In this document: positions 7,278 through 14,515 of the stretch, piece by piece | Position numbering within the stretch: the stretch's first letter is position 1 | Layout of the letters: the number at the start of each line of letters is the position of its first letter | Assembly: GCA_021604785.1 (NCBI GenBank) | Contig: BQJQ01000005.1 | Location: 1 to 36,803, forward strand | Length of the DNA stretch: 36,803 nucleotides | DNA from: Phycisphaeraceae bacterium | Lineage (GTDB): Bacteria > Planctomycetota > Phycisphaerae > Phycisphaerales > UBA1924 | Direction of reading: 5' to 3' | Notes under the pieces: generated by a model | What the model was told of the DNA's origin: nothing | Databases searched by the model: none | The model's input: the letters and a program-made list of their open reading frames with translations, nothing else | Made by a program: the position numbers and the translations under genes

Positions 7278-8839
7278 GGCCGACGGTCGGTTGCGGGCGG
7301 ATGACAGGTTGGGGCCGATACGGCATTCGACCGGACGGGAGCAAGCTCGGTGTGGCGCGTCGAGGGGCGTGTAGGCCTCGTAAAAAAGCACGCAACTTTA
7401 TAACTGCCGAACCGCAGTTCGCACTCGCGGCTTAATAAAGCCGTGGATCCCTCGCCCGACGCCTGATGAGGCGGGGGATCATGATCATCGGGCTGGTCCG
7501 TGTGTGGTGCACCCTGGCACACGGGCGAGGAGGTTTCAGGGGGCTGGATGCGAAGCCAGGGTGTCGCTGCCCGGGCGAGCGTCGAGATTAAATCAGCGAC
7601 TACACGCGTAGAGGCGCCGTGCTGACCGTTCCGGGACGGGGGTTCGATTCCCCCCGGCTCCATTGATAGACACCGAACGACAGATTCGGACAGATCAGGA
7701 CTAAGTGCTCCGTCTGGCGACACTTGCACGCCAGACGGAGCGGGCCCCGATGCGTCTTCATCCGACACTAAACGACCCGTTTCGACCACGCCCGTTGCGC
7801 GCCACGTTGCGCGCTCTGACCCGAGCAGTGTCGGGAAGTCACGCATCGCCGTGGCGTGCTCGTCTTGCTCGGTGTGGAGATAGCCCTGCGTTGTCTTGAT
7901 GTCGGCGTGGTCCGCCATGCGTTGGGTGAGCCGCGTGTCCTTGGTCTGCCGAGCGATGATCGTGGTGAACGTGTGGCGGAGGCTGTGGAAGCAGGCGATG
8001 CCTTCCGCGGTCCGCTTCGTGATGCCGGCTGCGGCGAGATCCTTGTCGATAGTGTGATGGCTCGGCACGCCTCGAAACACGCTCGGCGTCTTGGCCCTTG
8101 ACCGGACTTCCGCCAGGGCATCGGCCAGCTCAACAGTGAGGAATTGCGTGCGCCCCTTGCGGTTTTTGGTCGTCTTGGGCCGCAGCGTGACATGAGGCTC
8201 CGGCCCATCCTCATGGATGTCGGTCCACAGCAACTGCTTCAACTCTTTGAAGCGTGCGCCAGTGGTCACGGCGGTGAGATAGAGCAGCCCGCGCGAGCCG
8301 GCTGACTCGATCAATCTGGATACCTCAATGACCGTCAAGGCGCGGCGATGCTCGCGTTCATCGGTCCGTATGCGCGGACGCCGGATCCGGCCCCGGACCG
8401 GGTTTGAGTCCAGCCGGTCTTCATGAACGAGCCAATCGAGGAACACGTTCCATGCGGTCAGGTACTCGGTCCGGGTCTTTGGGCCGCAGGCGAGCGAGTT
8501 CAGCCAAGACTCGAACGCCCGCTTGTTGATCTCACGCAGCGTGCGGAACCGTCCGGCTTCAACCAGATGCCTGAGTTGGGCCCGCTTCTTGCGGATGTGT
8601 TCGGCACCCCGCCCGTCGTGGTCGCGGAGATAGTCCAGGTGGTCCTCTATCAGGTCCTTGAGCCGGTCGCTGAGCGTGCGCTTGCCGCGGCGGTAGGCAT
8701 CAACTCCGACCTCCCGCATGCGCATTGCAGCCTGCATTGCAAGGCCTTGATCGGTGTGCCCGGTCGAGACGTACCGACCATCGATGCGGGCGTAGTAGCT
8801 CTTGCGTCCCGGTCGCTTTGTCACTGTCGGAGCAGGCAT
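7256..8839 (-). CDS. E1 tyrosine integrase, reading through att1
   Basis: Site-specific tyrosine recombinase. Residues 55-150 form the core-binding SAM-like domain. The catalytic domain shows Arg196 (TTGARFKELK), a basic TTKNRKGR strand, HxxR at His285/Arg288 (FHSLRHTF), His311 and nucleophile Tyr320 (TTQGYLHTE). No stop follows: the frame enters the att1 core at residue 393 (MEPGGIEPP) and then runs antisense through ssrA to 7256, giving 527 residues whose last 130 are probably not native. In an excised circle the same frame would join the tail ORF at 14512-14910 instead (524 residues). The start (ATG 8839) overlaps the Xis-like gene's stop (TGATG), so RHH, Xis and Int are translationally coupled. 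Confidence 0.9.
   Translation of the reverse strand: MPAPTVTKRPGRKSYYARIDGRYVSTGHTDQGLAMQAAMRMREVGVDAYRRGKRTLSDRLKDLIEDHLDYLRDHDGRGAEHIRKKRAQLRHLVEAGRFRTLREINKRAFESWLNSLACGPKTRTEYLTAWNVFLDWLVHEDRLDSNPVRGRIRRPRIRTDEREHRRALTVIEVSRLIESAGSRGLLYLTAVTTGARFKELKQLLWTDIHEDGPEPHVTLRPKTTKNRKGRTQFLTVELADALAEVRSRAKTPSVFRGVPSHHTIDKDLAAAGITKRTAEGIACFHSLRHTFTTIIARQTKDTRLTQRMADHADIKTTQGYLHTEQDEHATAMRDFPTLLGSERATWRATGVVETGRLVSDEDASGPAPSGVQVSPDGALSPDLSESVVRCLSMEPGGIEPPSRNGQHGASTRVVADLISTLARAATPWLRIQPPETSSPVCQGAPHTDQPDDHDPPPHQASGEGSTALLSRECELRFGSYKVACFFTRPTRPSTRHTELAPVRSNAVSAPTCHPPATDRRPWTHGQQ
7311..7662 (+). ncRNA. ssrA: tmRNA (trans-translation rescue RNA)
   Basis: tmRNA, with SmpB, frees stalled ribosomes and tags the nascent peptide. 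The 5' end GGGGCCGATACGGCATTCGA is a classic tmRNA opening. Its GGGGCCG (7311-7317) pairs with CGGCTCC (7655-7661), with G.U at the third pair, the alanine identity element. The tag frame resumes at GCA 7388-7390 and reads ARNFITAEPQFALAA, followed by two TAA stops (7433-7438); the ALAA end is the normal protease signal. The T-arm is GACGGGGGTTCGATTCCCCC. CCA is not encoded: the discriminator A at 7662 is followed by TT. The last 23 bases lie inside the att1 core, so the 3' end is now supplied by the integrated element. Confidence 0.96.
7640..7664 (+). repeat. att1: core at the ssrA / E1 junction
   Basis: A 25-bp core running from the T-stem (GGGTTCGATTCCCCC) through the acceptor (CGGCTCC) to CATT. 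The same bases occur at 14887-14911 and 25995-26019 in the same direction. With att3 the identity extends 4 bases further left (ACGG, 29 bases in all). Here it completes the intact tmRNA gene, as expected for an element that rebuilds the 3' end of its target. Confidence 0.93.
7707..7741. terminator. Strong hairpin 42 bases right of att1
   Basis: GCTCCGTCTGGCG and CGCCAGACGGAGC form a perfect 13-bp stem around a 9-base loop. It lies just downstream of the tmRNA gene and inside the 3' part of the integrase frame. Nearly the same hairpin follows att3, and an unrelated one follows att2 at a similar distance. There is no T-run, so its role as ssrA terminator, or as a structure in the att region, is inferred. 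Confidence 0.55.
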
Positions 8840-9045
8840 CAGAGGTACCCCCGCTGCTGGGCGAGCTTGTAGTACGCTTCAACGGCTCGCTCGCTGAAAA
8901 AGACCTGACGTCCCTTGCGAAGGACTTGCGAGAGAACGGGCTCGGTCTTCATGCGGCGTTCAAGTGTCTTGAGGCACATGCCCAAGCGTTGGGCGGCGTC
9001 CGTCTTCGTCAGGTAGCCGGGAGGGCAGTAGCTCGCGATGGGCAT
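8839..9045 (-). CDS. E1 Xis-like small helix-turn-helix protein
   Basis: A 68-residue protein with a MerR/excisionase-type helix-turn-helix (YLTKTDAAQRLGMCLKTLERRMK) and a C-terminal part with VFFSERAVEAYYKLAQQR. Such proteins bend att DNA and bias a tyrosine integrase toward excision, or regulate the operon. Start ATG 9045 overlaps the stop of the RHH gene (TGATG), and its own stop overlaps the integrase start in the same way. The longer frame from 9105 is rejected because it lies inside the RHH gene. E2 has a counterpart in the same gene order at 24613-24810. Confidence 0.8.
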   Translation of the reverse strand: MPIASYCPPGYLTKTDAAQRLGMCLKTLERRMKTEPVLSQVLRKGRQVFFSERAVEAYYKLAQQRGYL

Positions 9046-9359
9046 CACGACCCTCCCTTCTTCTTTGTGGCCTTGGCCTTGCGCCGGCGTCGCCACTCCT
9101 CCCAATCCGAAGCGGGCACTCTCATCACGAGTTCAACGGGCCCGTCTTCGTCGTGCCAATGGACGGCTGACAGGGCCGCAAGAACCTCGGTGGGCATGCA
9201 GTTCATGCGGAAGAACTCGACCTTGGGGTCTTGGTCCAGACTCCCTCGGCAGATCCGCTCAATCAACTCCGAGCTGCTAATTTCATCCGCCTCAGCCTGC
9301 TGATCGAGTTGAGCAACGAGTCGTTCGTCGAGCGAGATAGAGGTTTTGAGTGTTCCCAT
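9045..9359 (-). CDS. E1 ribbon-helix-helix regulator
   Basis: A 104-residue protein with an N-terminal CopG/Arc-type ribbon-helix-helix (LKTSISLDERLVAQLDQQAE...SSELIERICRGSL). It is followed by an acidic/aromatic middle (VLAALSAVHWHDEDGPVELV) and a Lys/Arg-rich tail (WRRRRKAKATKKKGGS) that probably contacts DNA. It is first in the RHH-Xis-Int operon and a natural autoregulator. ATG 9359 is chosen over 9365 because a likely -10 box (TTATAT, 9369-9364) covers the upstream ATG; the mRNA may then be leaderless. Confidence 0.75.
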   Translation of the reverse strand: MGTLKTSISLDERLVAQLDQQAEADEISSSELIERICRGSLDQDPKVEFFRMNCMPTEVLAALSAVHWHDEDGPVELVMRVPASDWEEWRRRRKAKATKKKGGS

Positions 9360-9363
9360 ACCC

Positions 9364-9393
9364 ATATAACACCACCTTTAAGGTATGCGTCAA
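9364..9393 (-). promoter_or_regulatory. Candidate promoter/operator of E1 RHH-Xis-Int
   Basis: On the minus strand, TTGACG (9393-9388), an 18-base spacer and TTATAT (9369-9364) end just before ATG 9359. The spacer holds the palindrome ACCTTTAAGGT (9374-9384), well placed as an operator for the RHH protein. The sequence match is good; its use is inferred. Confidence 0.45.
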
Positions 9394-9768
9394 CCAACTA
9401 CCAATACTTGTCTTAATCACCCTTGGCATACGTGCTGGCCCTGTACGAGCAGAACTTGTCGCCTGAGTGCGGTTAACCCCGGACATGCAGAGCGCAGTGG
9501 CTCTGCTGGGCTTCGAACTCATCCACGACACTGTCCGCAATCGGCACAACAAACGGGACAGGTCACGGAGGCGCAGAATCTAGCATCTAAGCCGCGAACG
9601 CCTCCCCGGCCTCGCTCCTGTACGCCATGGCGTAGACAAAGCGACAGACAAACACTGGGGGAAGATCACTTGCAAAAGAAAGACACCGCATCCCGAGCAG
9701 GGATGCGGCGCCAAAGAACCCATCTGCGCAGGGGGGAGTCCCGCGCTTCAGATCATGCGAAGCGTGAC
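9394..9768. other. Non-coding stretch between the int operon and cargo
   Basis: No convincing gene. Frames here are short or are shadows of the neighbouring exported-protein gene. It holds the terminator at 9675-9708 and, at its left edge, the promoter of the integrase operon. No repeats or RNA genes were recognised. Confidence 0.6.
9675..9708 (-). terminator. Intrinsic terminator of the E1 CTERM gene
   Basis: Reading leftward, the stem CCGCATCCC / GGGATGCGG (9686-9694 with 9700-9708, loop of 5) is followed by a T-rich run (GTGTCTTTCTTTTGC). It lies 60 bases beyond the stop of the 9769-10545 gene and would insulate the integrase operon. Confidence 0.75.
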
Positions 9769-10545
9769 TCAGCGCCGGCGACGCATCGCGACCAGCCCGC
9801 CGAGCCCGATGAGCGCGGCCGACGACGGGGTAGGGGTGACCTCGACGCGGAGAGTCGCTTTGACACCGTCCACCGTGCCGGTCGCCCAGTCACCGTTCAC
9901 GAAGCTGGTGAAGTCAAACCCGTTGGAGACGATGACGGAGTCGGTCGAGTAGGTAACCGAGACTCCCAATGTGCCGTCACCGTTGACGACCCAGTGCATG
10001 TTCGCGCCGCCGTCATCGACGTCGCTGAACGGGGCACCGTACCCGTCAATGTCCAAGAACACGCCGAAGTCGTCGATGATGCTCACCTGGGTGGCGGCGC
10101 CGAAGTCATCGAAGGCGATCCCGCCGCCGCCGATGCCGAACTCGAAGGTGATCTCGTTGATGGTGGCGCCAGAGGCGAGGGTGTCGCCGGTATCGATGAT
10201 GGGCGAATCGTAGAAATTGACGCCGAAGGGGAAGCCGGTTGAGCGGCTGCCGACGCGAACGCCGACGTTGTAGAGATTTCCACCGTTGGGGCCGGTGCCC
10301 GCGGCGCCCTGGGGCGTGACGACGTAGTCGCCGTAGACGGTGTTGTTGCCCAACGAGTTACCCAGGTCGGTGCCGAAGTCATCGGGATCGATGCTGAGGT
10401 TCGACGTGCCCGATCCGAGGATCATGGTCTCGCCCGAACCGCCGTTGCCCATGATGACGGACGTGCTGACGGCGGTGCCGGTCGGGCCGGCGAATGCGGT
10501 GCCCGCGGCGAGGAGCGTCGCGGCGATTGCGGTCTTGTAGCTCAT
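9769..10545 (-). CDS. E1 cargo: exported CTERM-like protein
   Basis: A 258-residue protein with a clear signal peptide (YKTAIAATLLAAGTAFA) and a C-terminal sorting tail: TPTPSS, the hydrophobic AALIGLGGLVA, then MRRRR. The body is rich in Gly, Asp and Thr with beta-type spacing (TINEITFEFGIGGGGIAF, NMHWVVNGDGTLGVSV) and shows no catalytic motif. It may be an anchored surface protein. AAGGGAA lies 8 bases before ATG 10545. The tail matches that of the chromosomal gene at 30751-31416 (LGLGGLMATRRRR), so the element carries cargo fitted to this lineage's sorting system. Confidence 0.8.
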   Translation of the reverse strand: MSYKTAIAATLLAAGTAFAGPTGTAVSTSVIMGNGGSGETMILGSGTSNLSIDPDDFGTDLGNSLGNNTVYGDYVVTPQGAAGTGPNGGNLYNVGVRVGSRSTGFPFGVNFYDSPIIDTGDTLASGATINEITFEFGIGGGGIAFDDFGAATQVSIIDDFGVFLDIDGYGAPFSDVDDGGANMHWVVNGDGTLGVSVTYSTDSVIVSNGFDFTSFVNGDWATGTVDGVKATLRVEVTPTPSSAALIGLGGLVAMRRRR

Positions 10546-10695
10546 CTGTAATTCCCTTTCTCTCTCAAAGACTTAGAAACTCTCTCTATTACTGGACCAC
10601 ACAAAGTGTCTCACACATGACGCTCGTTACGTGATCTGAACGTGCGACAACGAGCCGCCTGATCGATGCAAGCGCAGTTCCGGTGACTCGGGGGG

Positions 10696-11967
10696 TCATT
10701 CGGAGCCCGGGCACCCCGCCAGGAAGCAGGTCACGTAGCAGTCGATGTCATCGACGTTGAGCGTGCCTGAGCCGTCGCAGTCTGCGTCGCCCAGGTCGCC
10801 GCCGAGGAACGCGGAAACGAAACAATCGATGTCATCGACATTGAGGACGCCGTCGGCGTTGCAATCGCAGAAGGCGCACTGAGGCGTGATCTCAACCACC
10901 CAGCTGAATACTTCGTCCCCGAGGGTGAGCCCCCAGCCGGTGAACCATGTCGCGTCCGAGGAAACGCCCGAGATGAACGTGAGGGTGAGCGACGGGTCGA
11001 TGACGGCGCCGAGGGAGGCAAAGTACTCTGAGGCGGTCATCATGCCGATGCCATCCTGCCAGACGAAGCCCGTGCCGAAGGCGAATGCCGGTCCACCTTC
11101 CCAGGTCGAACCAACGATGAGCGACCCGTCGGCCGTCATGTCGTACCCGATGATCTGTTCGCTCGGCGTCTCGATGTTGCCGAGATCCTCGGAGACGTTG
11201 GTAACCGTGTTGTACCGCCAAAGCGAGCCGTTGATGTCCCCGACATCGGACCCGCTAACCCAAGTGCCGTCTTCAGAGACAGCCCAAGCATCACCGGCGA
11301 TTGTGGCATCGGTCTGGAAGATGAGCTCTTGGATACCGTCCACCCAGACGCAACCCTGGCGCCCCGGGCCGTCTTGCCACCCGGTGACGACCGAGCCGTC
11401 GAGGTCAGCACGGTTGGCGCGGGCAGAGTTTCCGACCACGTTGGTGCCGAAGTCTGTGATACCCGAGCCGACGGTCCACCTGATCGCGTGGTAGTCCGCG
11501 GTTCCCTCGGTGGTCCACCCGCCGCCGACGACGTTAAGCCCGTCGCCCGAGATGCCATACCCGGCGCTGACAGCCTGCCCGAGCTGACGCCCGATGACCG
11601 GGATCATCCCGAACCCGGTCCATATGTCGGCGGTGACGTCATAGCGTGCCCACTCGGCGTAGTTCTGGGTAGTGTTGAAGAAGGTACCCCCAACGAACAG
11701 ACCGTCGCGCGAAATGGTGGCCCCACCGCCGATGCCGTTGCCAGCCCCGACGCCCCCGATGGTGATCAGCCCGCCATCAACGCTCCACAGGGAATACGGC
11801 GCATTGCCCGTGCGCTCAACGGTCGCGATCCCGTTGTCGCTGATGTCGTTGGCGAGAAGGAATTCGGTCGTCGGGTCACCGATGATGTAGAAGTTCACAT
11901 CAGCGTGCGCGGCGTGGGCTCCGAGTCCCGCCGCGACAATCATGTTCAGCACGTGGTTCGTCTTCAT
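10696..11967 (-). CDS. E1 cargo: exported repeat protein with GC-type dockerin
   Basis: A 423-residue protein. It has a signal peptide (VLNMIVAAGLGAHAAHA), then about six repeats of the form DGxxVxG...W (DGLFVGGTF, DGLNVVGGGW, DGSVVTGWQ, DGTWVSGSD, DGSLIVGSTW), which suggest a HAF-like beta-propeller. It ends in a dockerin-like Ca2+-binding pair, CDCNADGVLNVDDIDCF and CDGSGTLNVDDIDCY, with paired cysteines. Start ATG 11967 is chosen because AGGGAG lies 7 bases before it and the signal peptide begins there; the frame extends 17 residues further upstream. The same dockerin type ends the chromosomal esterase at 27519-28823. Its partner is unknown. It is divergent from the gene at 12177. Confidence 0.82.
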   Translation of the reverse strand: MKTNHVLNMIVAAGLGAHAAHADVNFYIIGDPTTEFLLANDISDNGIATVERTGNAPYSLWSVDGGLITIGGVGAGNGIGGGATISRDGLFVGGTFFNTTQNYAEWARYDVTADIWTGFGMIPVIGRQLGQAVSAGYGISGDGLNVVGGGWTTEGTADYHAIRWTVGSGITDFGTNVVGNSARANRADLDGSVVTGWQDGPGRQGCVWVDGIQELIFQTDATIAGDAWAVSEDGTWVSGSDVGDINGSLWRYNTVTNVSEDLGNIETPSEQIIGYDMTADGSLIVGSTWEGGPAFAFGTGFVWQDGIGMMTASEYFASLGAVIDPSLTLTFISGVSSDATWFTGWGLTLGDEVFSWVVEITPQCAFCDCNADGVLNVDDIDCFVSAFLGGDLGDADCDGSGTLNVDDIDCYVTCFLAGCPGSE

Positions 11968-12071
11968 GAGAACGCTCCCTTTGTGTGAGCCGTCGGTGTG
12001 GTCAACCCGGTCACGCACTTGAGACCAAGCGAAGTGTCAGATGCCTCGGGGTGATGCTACCGGACGTAGAA

Positions 12072-12113
12072 TTGTCGCACAAGTTTCCCTGGGGAATATT
12101 CTGCGAATAATTC
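12072..12113. promoter_or_regulatory. AT-rich divergent control region in E1
   Basis: The 209-base gap between the dockerin gene and the 12177 gene holds an AT-rich patch with GAATATTC (a perfect palindrome, 12094-12101) and GAATAATTC (12105-12113), 11 bases apart. TTGTCG (12072-12077) with a 17-base spacer to AATATT gives a weak plus-strand promoter. A role as operator for either gene is inferred. Confidence 0.3.
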
Positions 12114-12176
12114 TCGTCAACCCCAAATCTCGGTATCATCTATCAGACCGAGCGATGCGACAGGAAATGTTGAGCA

Positions 12177-13385
12177 ATGACTGTTATACAGACAAACTCC
12201 GAACTAAAGCTTGAGGATCACTGTCGGGACACAGTCCTCGGGCTTCGCGGCGCGCTGCTCGACCTGTACCGCTCGGTCGGAGCGGACCCGAGCCGCCCAC
12301 AGGATGTCTCACGCCGGTTTCAACTCAACAAGAACCTCGCGTGGAAGATCTCCCGCGTGATCCAGACTGAGGACGCATTGGCGGCGGTACCGCTGATCCC
12401 AGGTCCCGGGGGCCTGTCGATCCTGCTCAAGGCGCTGCAAGCGGGTGGGGCCCCGGCCCCGACAGTCGATCGGGTTCGCTCGGCCGTCGCGGCGTACGAC
12501 GACATGATCGAAATCCATACGGGCGACCGGGCGACTCTCCAACTCGTGCTCGACAGCATGGGTGCCGGGCGTCAGCTAGAGATGAGCCGCAAGCTGGCGT
12601 ACCAAGGCAACAGCGGGCTTTGGGGCATCCGCGCGGGTGTGCGATCATCCACGTTCACGATCGCCCCAAGCAAACACAATTCCGACATGCTCGACATCGG
12701 GCTCGTAGGAGGCCTCACCAACGTGCACCGACTGCGATCGATTGACCGGTGGCCCGCGTTCCAGCGGTATCGAGTGCAAACGGACGTGACGGACGATCCG
12801 GGGAGGCACCTCGCAATCGCGGACTCCGAAACGGACGACCGGTACATCTTGCGTTCGTGCTGCTCCGGTGTCATGCCCCCTGTGCACGTCACGGACCGCG
12901 GCGGCATGGACGTCTACGAGTTTGGCCCGGGCCCGGTCGGTCTCACGGGTGAATTCAGCATGTTCATGGGCTTTCTGGACCGACAGACCGTGCCCCGGTG
13001 GCGCGACGGTGACAACACGCAAGGTGAGTTCGTCTGCTCAGTGACCACGCCCGTGGAACATCTGCTCGTCGACATCTTCGTACACCGCGATATTCCCGAA
13101 GCGCTCTCGCTAAAGACCCGTGTGCTCGGATGGTTGGGCGCGTCGCTGGCGAACGTCGCGTCGTTGCCGATCCCGATCGCCGAGCGCGTGCACGACCTTG
13201 GTGAGAACCCGGTCATCTCGACGCCTTTGATCGAGAATTATGACGATGTGGTCGAGGCGTTGTTTGACCGCGGGCAGTGGGATCGACGCGAATTCCGCTG
13301 CCTTCGTTTGGTGATGAAGTATCCGCCGATGTCATCCCGGACGATGTTGACATACGACCTGCCGGCGGCCCCTTCGCGTACATAG
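12177..13385 (+). CDS. E1 protein of unknown function, possible N-terminal HTH
   Basis: A 402-residue protein with base composition like its neighbours and no recognised family. The N-terminal 75 residues are helical and could hold a helix-turn-helix (PQDVSRRFQLNKNLAWKISRVIQ), followed by LIPGPGGLSILLKAL. The remainder mixes beta-type segments (MDVYEFGPGPVGLTGEFSMFMG, VEHLLVDIFVHRD) and could bind a ligand. It is divergent from the dockerin gene, so it may be a ligand-responsive regulator of it; this rests on position only. The ribosome site is weak (AGGA about 12 bases upstream of ATG 12177). No signal peptide or membrane segment. Confidence 0.7.
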   Translation: MTVIQTNSELKLEDHCRDTVLGLRGALLDLYRSVGADPSRPQDVSRRFQLNKNLAWKISRVIQTEDALAAVPLIPGPGGLSILLKALQAGGAPAPTVDRVRSAVAAYDDMIEIHTGDRATLQLVLDSMGAGRQLEMSRKLAYQGNSGLWGIRAGVRSSTFTIAPSKHNSDMLDIGLVGGLTNVHRLRSIDRWPAFQRYRVQTDVTDDPGRHLAIADSETDDRYILRSCCSGVMPPVHVTDRGGMDVYEFGPGPVGLTGEFSMFMGFLDRQTVPRWRDGDNTQGEFVCSVTTPVEHLLVDIFVHRDIPEALSLKTRVLGWLGASLANVASLPIPIAERVHDLGENPVISTPLIENYDDVVEALFDRGQWDRREFRCLRLVMKYPPMSSRTMLTYDLPAAPSRT

Positions 13386-13450
13386 CAGGTAGCGATGGAC
13401 GCAGTTGAGCTGTACCCGCCGCAACGATCGCGGCCTATCGGGGGCGTGCT

Positions 13451-14515
13451 TCAAACCGATCTCGCAGAGCTTGATTGAGATGAGGGCCCGAGGCCGAGGG
13501 AAGCAAGCTCGCTGGCGAGCTGCGGGCGACGACACGAGCCACTGAAGTCTCTCAGCAGCTCTTCGACGAGTTCACCGAGCGGACGCTCAAAGGTCTCCGC
13601 CAGGTGAATGAGAGTCCTCCCGTAGGATTGCACGAAGGCATTGAGCCATGCTTCCGCGGAGTACGGGTGCGGGTCACTCCGGACTGGCTTCGGATCGCAC
13701 TCAGCGACCAGACTGGTGAACCATTCGACCCACGGACGCCGATCTCGCTCTGCTCGGCCTGTCGCCTCTCGGAAATCGAACGCACCAAAAACGAGGTCTC
13801 GCATGATCACAGGCCAGCGCTCTCCGCTCTCGTCGAGTTCAACGCAGACGAGCGGCGCACGATCCTGCTTGAATTCGACCTCGATCCGCTCCCACGCTCC
13901 GATTGAGGGAATACCCAACTGGCGCCCTTTGTCGTAGATTCGAACGAATACAGACGACGACCGCTTCCCTAGATTGACCTGGCGACGGGTGAATCGACCT
14001 CCCGTCGTGCGTTCGCTCGCGTTACTCCATCTGCGAGGGCCGACGAGCTCGTACCGTTCACAGGAGGCTTCGGCGTGGTCGCACAGCTCACGCCGCTGCT
14101 GGACGTAGTCGAGCGCCAGATCGATGCGGGTTGGCTTGATCGGGATCCCGAGTTCCAACAGGTCAACGAGCAACTCGACGCCTCTGGCCCCGCCAAGTAG
14201 CGTGAAGCACTCGCCACGAACGTCGAGCATACAGATGGAGGCGCGGTGTTCCCAACTCAGCTGCACGCCCACCGGCCACTCGATTCCCGCCTTGAAATGC
14301 ATCGCTCCGCCCGTGCCGCGCATGGTATCGCCGAACCGACGAGACACGAATTCAAGCAAGGGGATTCGGAAACGATCGTGCGCCGTGACCCGGAGCCAGT
14401 CCAGTCCGGCATAGAGCCCGGGCTGCTCCAGGAGTTCGCCAACCGGATCCAGGCTGGGTTGGGTTTCTATCCCCGGTGTTACAGAACGGGGATAGGTCGG
14501 CTCGGGGGCGGTCAT
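13451..14515 (-). CDS. E1 replication initiator, Rep_trans-like
   Basis: A 354-residue protein resembling the Rep_trans family of rolling-circle initiators, which nick the origin through a tyrosine. Visible parts: an N-terminal beta strand GLDWLRVTAHDRF, a metal-site-like strand TRIDLALDYV, and the family's VRIYDKGRQLG...AWERIEVEFK block, whose Tyr is the likely nucleophile. The C-terminal third is helical. The product shares the same block order with the E2 protein at 15431-16726 (VRVYDKG...WWERFEAQLRG). Start ATG 14515 overlaps the stop of the tail ORF by ATGA, so translation is coupled to it. In the integrated state no promoter-bearing operon lies upstream. Confidence 0.7.
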   Translation of the reverse strand: MTAPEPTYPRSVTPGIETQPSLDPVGELLEQPGLYAGLDWLRVTAHDRFRIPLLEFVSRRFGDTMRGTGGAMHFKAGIEWPVGVQLSWEHRASICMLDVRGECFTLLGGARGVELLVDLLELGIPIKPTRIDLALDYVQQRRELCDHAEASCERYELVGPRRWSNASERTTGGRFTRRQVNLGKRSSSVFVRIYDKGRQLGIPSIGAWERIEVEFKQDRAPLVCVELDESGERWPVIMRDLVFGAFDFREATGRAERDRRPWVEWFTSLVAECDPKPVRSDPHPYSAEAWLNAFVQSYGRTLIHLAETFERPLGELVEELLRDFSGSCRRPQLASELASLGLGPSSQSSSARSV

